A stretch of 64,000 nucleotides of DNA from Lamellibrachia satsuma (GCA_033239005.1 BSQZ01000001.1:18261500-18325499); one strand, 5' to 3'; positions 25,980 through 38,532 are shown, counted from the stretch's first letter. The notes: generated from the sequence alone by a model not told the origin. Numbers and translations are program-made.

Positions 25980-28900
25980 GTGAGTATTTGAATTGATCTT
26001 ACTGTACTGTCACGCAGACTTCGTTTCTTCGTCTTTATGATATAACCACTATAGTGTTAAAAGTCCTTCCTCTATTCCGTTTTCGCTTGTCTCCTTATAG
26101 AATCATTTCTCAAAAATCAAACCTATCCCCTACGACCTACTAGCTCGTTTGTGCAAATGTGTTATTTAGTTTTGATGAAATAATCGGACAAACTATTCCA
26201 ACATGTTATACTGGATCCGGTCAAAATTCGACGAAAATTATTTAGATCGATGATTTTTTTTTTAACAGAAGTACGTACTCTTTTCCGCACCACACATATG
26301 AACATCAACGAACCTGATTCATGTTGGGCTAAATTTATTGAACATTTAAATAAAATTATTCAAGATTTGTTTTATGGATGACAATGTGTAGTATCTGTCT
26401 AAACCCCAAACATTCCGTGGCATTTAAAAATTTTTAAAAATAATTGACCGATTGTTTTCTTTAAGCCTGGCAAAGTTAACTTTATGTTTTGAAAAATATA
26501 TAATGTCTTATGTAATAACCGATGATTTAAGATGTACGCTTGAAGATGTGTTTCACTTTTATTTAATAAATACATTCTTGCTACATTTATTAAACATTAA
26601 AAACATTATGCCTTATAGATATCATAGTTCACCACTGTCGTGCGATCGTGTTTTTTAGAAAGGAGAATTTAACGATTTCGAAATTTATGTATCATAAACA
26701 CGGTATTGCAAGTTGGTGAGAAAGAAGTGACGTCACTACATCAGGTCAACCAGGTCATCAGTACATTGTTTAAAGTATGCAATAACGTGTATGTAACAAC
26801 CAGAGAACACAGTTCTGCACTAGAAGACGATAATTCAGGGAATGTTATCGAAAGTAATTAATTCCCTGGCCCACTACAACCCATGCCACACATAGTCGCC
26901 CCGTCAGTGTATCTGTAGAACATGTATCTTCGATTGTAAATTGTTTAATGCAAAATTTTCTACGACATGCCACGGTTTATATGGACACCCAAATGCCGTG
27001 CAGGAAACGCCCGTGGGGTGTTTCAGCATTTTATCAACTAATAGTGACGTATTTAGGGGGGGCGCTGGGTCATGCCCCCTTGACTATTTGTTTCCGTATT
27101 TTTTCGTTGCGCCGCTACATGGCAACATGGCAAACTAATGGGTGACTAAGCTTGCCCCCCCCCACACCCCCGCCCCTCCTTGGCCTCCCCTTTGCGAGAT
27201 CCTAGATATGCCACTGTCAACCAACCCCGAAAACGACCGCCATTGACATTGTCCATTGATTGTCTAATAAATGTATTTGTATTAATAGATAAATATTACA
27301 ATTTGACGTTGATAGTTATATATTAAATATATATTCACTACTAAAGTCGTCAATATTTCTTTCAGCGGACATTCACTCAAGTCGAAATTGTCCAAACGGA
27401 GGCGACATAATAACGATCGACCTGGACGTGCCGTTGCCATGACGACGTCAGCGTTTGGACTACGTCAAAGGTCAGTAAAAGTTCAGACATGTGTATTATG
27501 TAATATTGTGTAGCCACAATTTCGAAAGCTTGTGTATTCGAGACGTGACAATCAACGGATTACGTATTGATAGCGCGAAGCAGTTACATATCCTTTAAAA
27601 TGTTATGAACCGTACAAATCCCAACTTTTTGTTTAAGAATTTGATCTAAATTATAAACATCTGCTCCGATCCAGTTCATTAAGTTCTAGGCTAAAAAAAG
27701 CGATATTGTAACATGCTTGTTAACAAATGCAAATGCATTTGAACGCGCATTTTAATGTTGAGCATTTGAATGCACATTCAAATGTCTCCATGAAAATTTA
27801 ATGTTTATTGCATTTGCATTTGAATGTGTACCTTAAACATTTGTATTTGCATTTGAATGCGACCCACAATCATTTGATTTGTCAAATGCACAAAGATTCA
27901 CTTTCACGAGTTCACAACATGCCACTGGAAAAATTAGCGAGCAGTACCCTCAGCAGATTATGAAAGTATTGTCTGACCTGTGAATCCACTTGCACAGCGT
28001 CCATTTTGAAAAAGTGCTCTGTAGGTCAACTGGTCAATGCCTGAGCTGTTATTCATACAACATGAAAAGACCAACTGGCAACTGGTCTATAGGTGGCTTC
28101 AGAGATTACCTGTTCATTGAAACAATGCAGACAAACGACTCCCTTGTGTTGTGTTGGCTCTGTTGGGGTGGGTTAGGGTGGCAGCTCATTGGGGGAGTAA
28201 ACATTAGCAATGCCAGCCCTGAATATTTACAGTCAGAGAGAGTGATTAGTGGTAGCTGTAATTATCCACCAGGTTATCTTCCCAGTGACCCCACCAGTGG
28301 ACAGTCTATTGTCTTGGGTTCGCCTTCCATTCTGGCCTATCTGAAGGATTGCCTATCATTCCCTGCCATGGTTCCCAGTAAACTGTCAATTGTCTATTCC
28401 TCCCATTTCCACCACCTCTGCAGGCCTGGAACTGTGTGATTCAGTGTATTACTCTACAGACATGTTCATGTAGTGGGACTGGTATGTAGTGGTACTTAGT
28501 GGTTACAATAATGTATCACTGTATTTATTAAATACATTAATAATGTGTTTGTATACATTACATTGTTTTTTTCTCAAAATAAAACAAATTGTTAATATAA
28601 AGACAAAACATATGAAATTAATTCAAATGCATTTGCAAATGTGTAACCAAAACATTTGCATTTGCATTTGAATACGACCCCAAAACATTTGCATTTGCAT
28701 TTGAATGCTTTCCTGGAAACTGGCATTTACATTGGCATTTGAATCAAGTGAAACATTTGCATTTGCATTCAAATGCGTTGATATGCATTTGTTAACAAGC
28801 CTGTATATTGTAACACTTAATTCAGAACGCTTGCTTGAATATGGAAATGATTTATGTAAATGCAGATGCCCATCCAGTTATTTCTAACACAACCCACTGT

Positions 28901-29439
28901 TAAATAAGCAATATATGTAGTTATGGTTCTTCCAAAGTGTCGATTCACATTAAAACATCTGTTGCTATTTATTATACGCATATAATGATTATTACACGCA
29001 CAGTTGAATCATTGTCAAAGTGTGTATACGTATAAATTATTAACTGTGTCCCGTGTCCAAATATATATTAGGAACAAATAGCTCTTTTGATTACGAATTC
29101 AAACAGTCGTACCTCGGATATCGAAACGTGTGCCCACGATAACAATGGGTTTATTGGAATTTTTTTATTTTGTTCATCAACGTACATAATATTGACATTT
29201 GTCAATGGTAACCGCGTTTGTTTGTTTCAGGTGTGCCCGCTTCCACGCCAAAACGACAGATCTCACCAAAAGGTGCAGGCGACTCCGCAAACGGCCAATA
29301 CAAAAAGATAAATGGACCAACCACAATTGACACAGCCAAAGTGTACCACGGCCCAGTGTACTGCGGCGCGTCTGTCCGCGGTACGCATGACCGGCGACAA
29401 CTGTATGATGGTCCATATCGCATGAACAGTCGCATTTGA
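25913..29439 (+). CDS. Gene B: unrecognised three-exon gene with one in-frame TGA (paralogue of gene A)
   Basis: Exons 25913-25979, 27366-27470 and 29231-29439 join in a single phase: 127 codons including the stop, with a TGA at codon 48 (27440-27442). Acceptors are strong (atttctttcag; gtttgtttcag) and donors are gtgagt and gtcagt. Exon 1 encodes MDCRTMDNHAEV, a second in-frame ATG being at 25928. Exon 2 encodes NCPNGGDIITIDLDVPLP then the TGA and RRQRLDYVK. Exon 3 is open for 69 residues, is Pro/Lys/Gly-rich, contains INGPTTIDTAKVYHGPVYCG and ends NSRI-stop. I do not recognise the family. It could be a pseudogene by one nonsense change, a readthrough or selenocysteine gene, or a 47-residue peptide gene with a spliced 3' UTR. 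Homology to gene A is by eye. Confidence 0.5.
26045..26340 (+). mobile_element. MITE family T, copy in intron 1 of gene B
   Basis: Contains ctactagctcgtttgtgcaa, tgtgttatttagttttgatg and atcggacaaactatt. Begins about 100 bp after the exon 1 donor, as in gene A. Confidence 0.6.
27042..27216. mobile_element. hAT-type MITE in intron 1 of gene B, with target duplication
   Basis: Ends TAGTGACGTATTTAGGGGGG and, on the minus strand, CAGTGGCATATCTAGGAT. Flanked by TCAACTAA / TCAACCAA, an 8-bp duplication with one mismatch. 175 bp, non-coding. Confidence 0.75.
27366..27470 (+). CDS. Gene B exon 2
   Basis: 105 nt between atttctttcag and gtcagt. The phase-compatible frame encodes GGDIITIDLDVPLP, then TGA, then RRQRLDYVK. 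A second frame is also fully open but does not fit exon 1. Confidence 0.5.
27714..28804. mobile_element. Non-autonomous DNA transposon with CATTTGCATTTGAATG-rich subtermini, in intron 2 of gene B
   Basis: Inverted ends GCTTGTTAACAAATGCA (left) and TGCATTTGTTAACAAGC (right). Both flanks carry ATATTGTAACA (27703-27713, 28805-28815), a possible 11-bp duplication, though the exact end is uncertain. Subterminal arrays of aaatgcaaatg / catttgcatttg lie at both ends. The interior (27950-28440) has a 149-codon ORF. A faint hAT-like stretch (LAYLKDCLSFPAM) is not enough to assign a transposase. Confidence 0.7.
29231..29439 (+). CDS. Gene B exon 3 (terminal)
   Basis: 209 nt after a pyrimidine-rich acceptor (gtttgtttcag). 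Its long open frame is exactly the one that follows from exon 2. It ends TGA at 29437-29439. Confidence 0.5.
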
Positions 29440-29599
29440 CCATTCTGCAATTGGCTGACTCACAGACGACACCCGGTTAAGGCAAAAACACAACAAATTT
29501 GAGTAACAGTGTGCGCGCTGTCACTGCCACAGCAACAATACGTAAACATCTAGACCAGTTGTGACGTCACAGTGTCATGTGAATCTCTTGAGACGAAAT

Positions 29600-29913
29600 A
29601 ATTATTATTCTATATTATATTATATTATATACACTATAATACAATATAAAACACTTATATTGCGCTAAAATCTGTTGTTGCGCTAAAAAGGGGCTAAGAA
29701 AGAAAGAAAAGCAGTTTCTGATGGATAAGCAGTTCCAGTTGTAAACAGTTGGATTTGTACGCTGGGGAGCTATGGAGGATAAGCAAGTTTAAACAGGTGG
29801 GTTTTTACCTTACGGCGAAATGTTGCTATATTTCCTACAGATTTGACACTAACAGTGAGTAAGTTCCACAGAGTCGGTGCAGTAACTGAAAGAGCTCTAG
29901 TCCGATATTTGTC
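29600..29913 (-). pseudogene. LINE reverse transcriptase C-terminus (L2/CR1-like)
   Basis: The minus strand reads YRTRALSVTAPTLWNLLTVS, then FRRKVKTHLFKLAYPP and stop. This is the usual RT C-terminus. Ends in an AT-rich 3' region, just downstream of gene B. Confidence 0.8.
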
Positions 29914-30300
29914 TTAAAGGTGCTTAATCAATTTGATGTTTTTGCTAGTCTCATTTCAAATGAATTTTGCGAAAAACCATATCTACCTAATATCCACTGC
30001 GTGCAACATGCTAGCTCGTTTGTGTAACTTTTGTATGCTTTTTGTGTGAAATCATCACAGAAACTATTAAATTAGAGTTAATGCTTGTTCATGCATTAAC
30101 TGAACATTGAAATGTTGAAACATCTCGATTTTCTTCCTTGGTGAAATTTCATAACTTTGTCATGTGATCGGCGAGAGAATGGAGGTCACGCCAATGATCA
30201 GCAGACTGCGCACATTACTTAAACTAGTCACACACTACACATCTGGACATAAGTGAACCGGATTCGCGATGGGCTGAACCATTTGAAGAAGCAGCTTTAA
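29914..30300 (+). mobile_element. MITE family T, TTAA-ended copy
   Basis: Starts TTAAAGGTGCTTAATCAAT, ends GAAGAAGCAGCTTTAA. Abuts a LINE C-terminal fragment on its left. Confidence 0.7.
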
Positions 30301-33300
30301 CACTGGGAACAAAAAGTAGAATTAGATGATCGAAGCTGTCTATACTGTCTTGCAGGAGTGAGCAGTGAATGGACGTTGGTCAGCTAATGTCAACAGTGAA
30401 GACCCCGTCTACTAAACACCGGAAACGTTATAATTACAGTCACAATGTATATTCCACCCCATTAGAGATTCACGATTGGTGACACCTGTCGATACTATCG
30501 ACGCATGACATTTCTCAGAAGCCACCTGTAAGCATCCGGTAGTAATATCCGATATCAAAACGTGGGCGAGTCGTTTATCGTTTGACAAATCTCATAATGA
30601 TTTCAGCGCAGTGTGATGGCGTTGAAGATCAGACAAAGACTTATCATTCCACATTCCTTATAATGCATTGCGACGATCGGCGGTTTCATACGTTCGCTTC
30701 GTTATCATTCCGATGTTATCGTAAACAAGGCAATGCTACATAACTTCAACCCCGGCTATTAGGACGCTGCCACCCGGGCGGGACCGGCCCGCTTACGTAG
30801 GAACAGCGGATCGCACGAATAGACCTGTGCATGCCAAATCGTTCAGAGGTATACAAAAGAAGCTGTCGTGCGCATTATTCATGACGCATGATTCTTGATG
30901 CTCGTTCGTGCAAACGTGTCGTGAAGAGATGTTAACGAGCTTTGAATCCAGCAGTATTTCTCGTGCGTGCATTCATGCGTGCGTGCGTGCGTGCGTGCGT
31001 GCGTTTGTTCGTGCGTGCGACAGTTCCTTTGGAAATGGCCAACGCAAGGCACAACATTATATCTTAGGTAATTTATTATTTACGAAGACTTTGTTTATTT
31101 ATTTCGCTTACATGTTGTATACCTCGTGTTTGTCGTTATTTAAATAAATTAATGAATTTGTAGTAAACCAAATAGCATTGACTCTGTTATGACGTGTTCC
31201 GATATTTGCGCATCTGTTCTGTCTGTGAGCCAAAGGGCAACAGTGTGGACTCAACTCCAGCAACAACGTTACATTACAACAGTGTGGACTCAACTCCAGC
31301 AACAACGTTACATTACAACAGTGTGGACTAAACTCCAGCAACAACGTTACATTACAGTCACAATCTAGTAGTGTCCGCCCCATTCGAGATCCACTATACT
31401 GGTGACACTTGTGAATACCACCGACGCATTACAATTCTCAGAAGCACTTTCTGAACTGGCAGACTGTTGTACGGAGCAATTCAATACTTAATTTACTATT
31501 TTATAACATCGTGTCGCATTTCTGCGAATTGCTGTTATATGAACTATTTTCCTGGTGAGGTAAATGTAAAAGAGTGTATATAGACGGATGACATAAACAA
31601 GTTATGTAATGGTATCCAAGCTTTGTGTGGGAGCCCACATTAGACGTTTATTGTTAGGCGTGGGGCATGATCATGTTATGTAATAATTGTACCCATGATG
31701 TTTTAACTTTTGGCGTGGTACATTTTAGTAAAAAGGGGTATCAACGTAACGGAACCGAAGTTTATTAATTTGATTTGCTGACGCCGACCTTGTGATCTGG
31801 TGGGAAAGTTACCAAGCGATGGGTATAAGATGCGAAGTATAGGATATTCGGGAGGGCCAGAACACACAAATGCGGCATTAGTTCCAACGATGATGTCAGG
31901 CAAAGCCCGGTATGAAGAGGGCGCGATTTAACGCGACGTCGAAGAACCCTCTACAACTTTGCTCACACTGACAACAGCGAGCGAAAACCCAAAACCAATG
32001 CCACGCAAGTAATACTGTGCATTGTTTGACTGTATGCGTTGACCGTCGGCCTCGGCTGCGTCTCGTTTTCTGCTGCCTACTGACTGCTTGCGACTATTCA
32101 GCTATATCTCCATGTACGATAACAGGGCGTCTGCCTGAGTCATCTTTACGACACGTTCGTCGTCTCCACGTTATGTTGACGACCGAATTACAGAGTGTTC
32201 AGCCTATTATTCCGCTGCCTTCCCCGCGCGCGCGCGACTCCAGTGCGCCCGCGTGAGCTGTCGTCACGACACGTTAGCCGTCGCCACGCCAATTTAGCGT
32301 TTTGAATGTCCAACACATTCGCCATTATTCCATTATAATTCATTATAATGATCATAATGTCCTTTAATGTGATATAAAAATTTTAATTAATACTAATAAT
32401 TAATCACTTATTTACATCATTGCTATTGTTTTGTGATAATTCATCACGTTTGGACCTTTACACACATTTCGACCCGTGCTTTTAAAAGGCAGATAGGCTT
32501 ACTGTATACAAATATCAAGATAATAATTATGAATTTTGATATTTATGTTCGAGATTGCGGCAAGTATATCGTTAAAGCCGCAAAGTAATCATCAGTTAAG
32601 ATATACGTAATGACGAACGTGTCCCGTTTCTGGGTCTCATTCGTGACATTCTTGACCTCATACAGGGCTGCCATTGCACAAGTGACCAGTCGAGTGGCCG
32701 GTCGAGTGGTCGCCCATTGAAAACGCTGGTGTTTTATAACCAAACTGAACCGTTTCTGTGAAATTCTCGCCCTCAGGCGTTTGAGAATGTCCTTTCCTTT
32801 TCAAAGGGCCCTTGTCGACCACGTTTAAGGTCCTACGATGCAATAATTTCTACATCAATCAGACCGTGATTTATTGTATCTGTGACATTCAGGCGTTTGG
32901 TGGTCATTATATCGGTATGTCCAGCAGGTATGTCCAGCAGTAGAACATATTTCCGGCGAGGCTTTGAAGGCGTTTGCAAGCGGGTCAAGAAAATTATCTA
33001 CTGTCTCCACGACAGACCAGGGATTTAGAAGGATGAAGAACGCCATTTATTCTCTGCAATACATTATTTTATATTGACACATTTTTCTTATAAGCAAACG
33101 ATTCCCGACATAAATGTTTGAGACATCAGAAATAGTTTGACGAAGTTAGTATACATACTATGTAGCAAATGCATCGTATGTAGAATCCATGCACGTGTGC
33201 TCTAATAGCGTCAACATTGTCATGACTTTTGTAGCGTTCAAGTCATTTCTATTTAGCCCATAAAGAAAAGCGAATGTCATTTTTCAGACACCACGTCAAT

Positions 33301-35399
33301 GACCAAATTAGTTATTTTGAAGAAATTTGTTCAACAAACATATTACACAAAACCCGCCATAGGCTGATGTCCCTTCACAACACTGAACAGACAACGTTGA
33401 AGCATAGCATTAACAGTTTGTTCTTCAGAATGTATTTTGCCCGAGACATTGTGACATGAGCTTAATAAAACACCGTATATAATGGTGCAGTATAAATAAG
33501 TTAATATCTTAATATGACTGTATATGATGTTTGGATATAACAATCCAATTTGTTCACCTATGTCGATCTTGTTTTCCACGTCAGCCTGGTCTTGTTAAGT
33601 GCACAGGGGGAGTGAACAGCGTCGAGGGGCCCCACTCAACCACGTTTGATGCATGACAGTTGGTCTGATCGGCTCAAAACCACAAACCGACATTCTTCTC
33701 GCGTTGACTAATGTTCCGTCTCACAGAGATTCGGTGCTTACAAGACATGTCCCGGGGATCGTTTTCGGTTGAGATAGAAATCAGTAGTGCTATGTGTGCA
33801 GCCATGTGGAACGGGCGGCTTTATTGATCCATGTCAACGCCCGCGGCGCAGTCTGACAGCTGCAATTATACTTGTCAAACTTGATTTCATCGTTATATCT
33901 AACTTTTCATCAGAACAGCACTTTCCTCGTTCCTGGTTCCTGGTTACGTGTTCGATCGAAGAAACGACAACGATGCACTTTAAAATGACTTCGTCTTGTG
34001 CACAACGTGCGGCACATAAAGCCCGCCAGGCACATACCGGTTCTTCAGTTGCCAACATGTTAGCGACTACTTTTTCAGTTGGCAACTCAAAGTGTAGTCG
34101 TTATGTTGGTTCTCTACCAAAAGTTGGCAACACTTTTTGTGGACATCTGTCATCTGAAAATCAGTCGATGGGTAATTGCCAAGTGTTTGTTGGCGACGAA
34201 AAGTCGGTATGTGTATGGCAGGCTTTAGGCTCACACAAGATCTCACCAGTGCCCCTGGATTCTCCTCGTCGCTTTGCGCCATGTAGATCCAGCACTACCG
34301 GCAGCCTCCATTTCTTTTTCCATCGATGAAGACGACGAGGCACACGTATGCACCAGTTTTCTATTCTCATTAAAAAAACTGTTTAAAGACCATATCTTAG
34401 CATGACTAATGACTATTTATTCCGTTTGCCTACAAGGGTGAACAGTTTTTTTTATACTGATAATAATGATAATAAGCTACAATAATGAACTGTGATCTTC
34501 TACGTGAATACTTTTGGTATTACGACCAAGATATATGTTCGGGTTGAAATGCTACACGGCACATCAACCTACGGGGGCGCGGGGGGCACTCAATTAATTA
34601 TTGCCAGTATACCTCCCGTGGGACAATTTCCACGCCTTATGAGTATGGTTTCTGTGTTCAAGGCACGTTAATGCTCGCAACGTGTTTGGGGTATCAAACA
34701 ACACTAGGTGGGTAATATGTATTTTGACATATCTCATTTGAGAGAAACTTTATGTAACTTTAGATAATATTAATCTATGAATAAAATATGTTAGTGCATT
34801 ATATCACATATCATGGACCAATGCGTAATATACACTTTAAACTGTATATATTTGGTTTTATTTCATCAACTTGAAACGGGTATAATTTTGCCTAACTTGT
34901 GGAATGTGACTCCTGTCCACGGAAAAAGGTGTATGTTTCAATCTGCTCAACTTGAAAAAGATATCTTTTTCGACAAATGTCTAAAACTTGTTTGGGGGTT
35001 AGATAAATTCTCAAGGCTGGTAGGCTATACTGACAATGTATTGAGTGGCCTAACGACCATATGCGTTAAGCTAATTGCTGCGTGTGCATTCTATAACTTT
35101 AAAGATAGTCATCAATATGTCACTCCTCGCCAGTGGAACTTCTAGAACACATTACGAGCGTTGAAAATATCTCGCGCGGACTAAAGTGTCGCATTTCACT
35201 TAGTGGTAATACCGCCGCCTGCCCTATGACGCGCCGAGGACGCGGAACAAAGCCGCTGTCTAGACAGTACACCCGGTGACCCCGACCCATCCAGGCAGCT
35301 GTACTAGCTGCTGAGTCATCGTCGTGTTCACATAGGTTAAAACTCTCTCCTCAACTGATTTAGATTCATTGGTGTTCAAATATGTAGTGCACACATAGT
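30301..35399. other. 5 kb without a convincing gene
   Basis: Contains a duplicated segment (30430-30540 and 31350-31460), a (GCGT)n patch at 30964-31000, the 39-bp repeat and an inverted TTGGCAAC cluster (34040-34200). The 180-codon ORF 33787-34329 runs through that cluster and is not recognised. Confidence 0.5.
31243..31360 (+). repeat. 39-bp tandem repeat, three copies
   Basis: aacagtgtggactcaactcc + agcaacaacgttacattac, three times. Confidence 0.95.
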
Positions 35400-35895
35400 T
35401 TAAAGGTGCTTAATCAATTCGATTGTTTTTGTTAGTCTCATTTCAAATTAATTTTGCAAAAACCAAACCTACCTAGGATCCACTACAACATGCTAGCTCG
35501 TTTGTGCAACTTTTGTATGTAGTTTTGTGAACTCATCAGACAAACTATTAAATTAGTTAATGCCTGTTGAAGCATTAACTGAACTCAAAAAAGAATTGCT
35601 GAAAAATCACGATTTTCTTCACTTGAGAAATTTCGTAACTTTGTCATGTGATCGGCGAGACGATGGAAGTCGCGCCCATGATCAGCCTTGACACACACAG
35701 TATTTACCATTTTGGATATCCACTATTTTGACCCTTACCAGATCTAACGACTAAAGTAAATTCTTTCAGTGATTTGAACAAAACATGCATTTTTTATCGA
35801 CTGCGGATGTTACATAAACTATTCACACACTACAAATTTGGACACCAATGAACCGGATTTGCGACAGGCTAAATCAGTTGAGGAAGCAGTTTTAA
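35400..35895 (+). mobile_element. MITE family T, reference copy (about 0.5 kb, TTAA ends)
   Basis: Starts TTAAAGGTGCTTAATCAATT. The end, read on the minus strand, is TTAAAACTGCTTCCTCAACT, giving imperfect terminal inverted repeats. No coding capacity. TTAA may be the duplicated target, as in piggyBac-type elements (inference). Confidence 0.7.
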
Positions 35896-36215
35896 GTAAT
35901 GTGCGCAGTGGATTTAATAAAAAAAACTGTTGTACGTTTCTTTTTGACGTCTTCTTTTCCTTTTGTCGGATGTTTGCAGTAGGGCGCCTGCTTTGGTGTT
36001 CTTGTTGGTGGCATTCTAAGGACATTGCCCAAATATTTCAATATTCTTTTTAATATTGTTGACATGATTGTCTCTGCTCTTGCTCTTCTAAGGACTTCAT
36101 CGTTGGTGATGAATAGCTTTGTTATGGTATATAGCCTGACTGCATATTTCACCGAATTTGGACCAGAACCCGATCAAAGACAATTTGTTTATCAGATGAT
36201 TTCACCGAAAGCAAC

Positions 36216-36701
36216 AACCGTTTTACAAGAGGGGTATACAACAGTAGCATGTCATTGTGACATAGATGATACTACCTTTTTACAAGAAAGGTACACAGCA
36301 GCATGTCATAATGACACAGTCGATACTACCTTTTTACAAGAGAGGTATACAATGGCATGTCCTAGTGACACAGTCGATACTACCTTTTTACAATAGATGT
36401 ATACAATAGTATGTCATCTAGTGAAATAGTCGATACTACCTTTTTTACAAGAGAGATATACAATGGCATGTCATAATGACACAGTCGATACTACCTTTTT
36501 ACAAGAGAGGTATACAAGGGCATGTCATAGTGACACAGTCGATACCACCTTTTTACAAGAGAGGTATACAATGGCATGTCATAGTGACATAGTCGATACC
36601 ACCTTTATACAAGAGAGGTATACAATGGCATGTCATAGTGACATAGTCGATACCACCTTTATTCAAGAGAGGTATACAATGGCATGTCATAGTGACTTAT
36701 A
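36216..36701 (+). repeat. 54-bp minisatellite, about nine units
   Basis: Unit gataccacctttttacaaga, gaggtatacaatggcatgtc, then atagtgacacagtc. The 54-bp period keeps frames open. Confidence 0.95.
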
Positions 36702-36716
36702 GTTTCTTCCTCGATA

Positions 36717-37060
36717 ACGTTTTTCGCTCGTGTTGTTTTAGAATAAATTTGCGAAATGTCAAACCTAGCTAGTAGCCACTGCAACGTGGAACTCGTTTAT
36801 GCAAATGTATTATTTAGTTTCGATGAAATCATCGGACAAGCTGTTGCATTATGGTTGATCGAACCCGATCAAATTCGGCAAAAACGGCAGAAGTGTTCCG
36901 CTCATACCTTCTATGACATAAGGCTTTTGCAAGTTATCCGATCTAACAATCAAACTCAATTCTTTGGGCTATGGACTAAATATGCAGTTTTAACACACAC
37001 TTTAAGTATACACTGCAAGCAATTTTACTCTATTCTTTGGTGGAAACTGAGATATGATTT
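36717..37060 (+). mobile_element. MITE family T, copy of the gene A/B intron subfamily
   Basis: Contains aacctagctagtagccactg, ctcgtttatgcaaatgta, ttatttagtttcgatgaaat and gttatccgatctaac. Confidence 0.6.
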
Positions 37061-38154
37061 TCAACATACGTGGTAAGCCTGTTAAACCTATTTTTTATCC
37101 CCGCTGCAAATGTGCCGGATTGCCGCTTGGTTCGTATGACGTCACAAAGCCTTACAACCTCGAGGGTAAGACCACTGTTGACCTTCCTGTTTATTTGACA
37201 CGAATGTATGGCGTATTAAATTGCGGTATATGAATTTAAGCAATTCATATAATGTGACTTAAGTGCAACTGAGCAGGCATATTCACAGGTTTGTTTGTAG
37301 AAGCTATTGGCTGTGAAATGGTGCATTTTTAAAAAGAGTTTAACGGGATTTATGGGACTTTTTCTGCTATGGGCCACGTGGGTGCATGAATACATAGCTA
37401 TTTTTGTAAAAATTTATGGGCATCGCACGTCGGGGCGTTTTAAAAGAGCTGGAGGTATGTGATTTTGAAAAAAAAATGTGGTCAGCATGTCAATGAGATG
37501 GCAATTGCTATGACAATTTTTTTTATTTTTAATTGTCACGTTTTCTTATAATCAGACAAAACGTTAACATGGCCACCGATGCAATTATCTACGGTGGTCT
37601 GACTCCTCGATGGACATGCAAATACTGGTGTCGCCATCTATCAGATAGATCAGAAGTAGGCGCATGCCAGGTGGTGCACGCCAGGCAAAATTATACATTA
37701 AAACATGATTAGAAGAATTCAGAAGAACCCAACGTCATTAATTGAAAGCAATTATGAACGGACACTCTAAACCGTAATAAATCTTATACCCGTCCTCAAA
37801 TGGTCATCACTTAGAAGGTTAGTAATTTCGAAATAAAAAATGTCGTGGACCATTAATCATGATAGACGTCAAGCATTTTAACTCACCCCGCACACGTCTG
37901 GCTAAAATGCTCAGAAAAGCAGACGTTCAGCACGATCAATGTTTGCTACTACAGTGGACACCGCTTAATAGAATCATGGATACTAGAACCAGCATCTTCG
38001 TAGAATCAAATGTTTTGGCTGGGTCGAAATCTTTTTCCGTATGCTATATTTCTCCTAATACCTTATGATACCTTATGACGATTCTGATCGCAGGATCCAT
38101 TGGTTCCTCCATGATCAGATCTTCAGAATCAAATATTTTTATATCATAATAACT
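37061..38154. other. No recognised feature
   Basis: Only short ORFs; the 69-codon frame at 37859 is unrecognised. Confidence 0.45.
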
Positions 38155-38532
38155 AATCAACTCAAGAATTTGATTACCCGTTGAATATGCAATGTCACAC
38201 TGATCTAAAACTTTCATATCAGCACTTATTGTGACTCAAGTTTTTTTCTTTTACGGCAGTACCTAGAACAGTATCTCCCATTTTATAGTTTACATCCAAG
38301 TTCCCGTTTCCTGTGTGTAAGCATTTACATTTCCCAACATTGAATAACATCTGCCATTTTCACACGTCATTTTGTAACGGTTGTTTATCTCCATTAGTTT
38401 TAACCTATTTTGTCATCTACACATTTCTGTACGTTGCTTGCTATATTATCGTCCAACTCATTGATATATATTAAGGAAGAGGTCCTAATACTGATCCTTG
38501 TGGTATCCCCACTCAAAACTGATTTCCAGTTG
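38155..38532 (-). pseudogene. CR1-like LINE RT fragment
   Basis: The minus strand matches the plus-strand element at 44740-45160: ggaaatcagttttgagtggg, SLIYINELDDNIASNV, tataaaatgggagatac. Deletions and frameshifts; no intact domain. Confidence 0.8.

Noticed and set aside
27990..28439. 149-codon ORF as a hAT transposase
   Set aside because: Only a faint LAYLKDCLSFPAM similarity; dimerisation motif not convincing in any frame.
29321..29390. TTIDTAKVYHGPVYCG in gene B exon 3 as a RHIM-like amyloid motif
   Set aside because: Lacks the core [IV]-Q-[IVL]-G; similarity is only the alternating hydrophobic pattern.
33787..34329. 180-codon ORF with several VGN/VG words, considered as an amyloid-motif or RHIM-like protein
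   Set aside because: The words come from a DNA-level TTGGCAAC repeat. No flanking splice or promoter support and no proper motif spacing.
36025..36702. ORFs with repeated TTFLQERYTMACHSDTVD
   Set aside because: 54-bp minisatellite; divisible by three, so open by construction.
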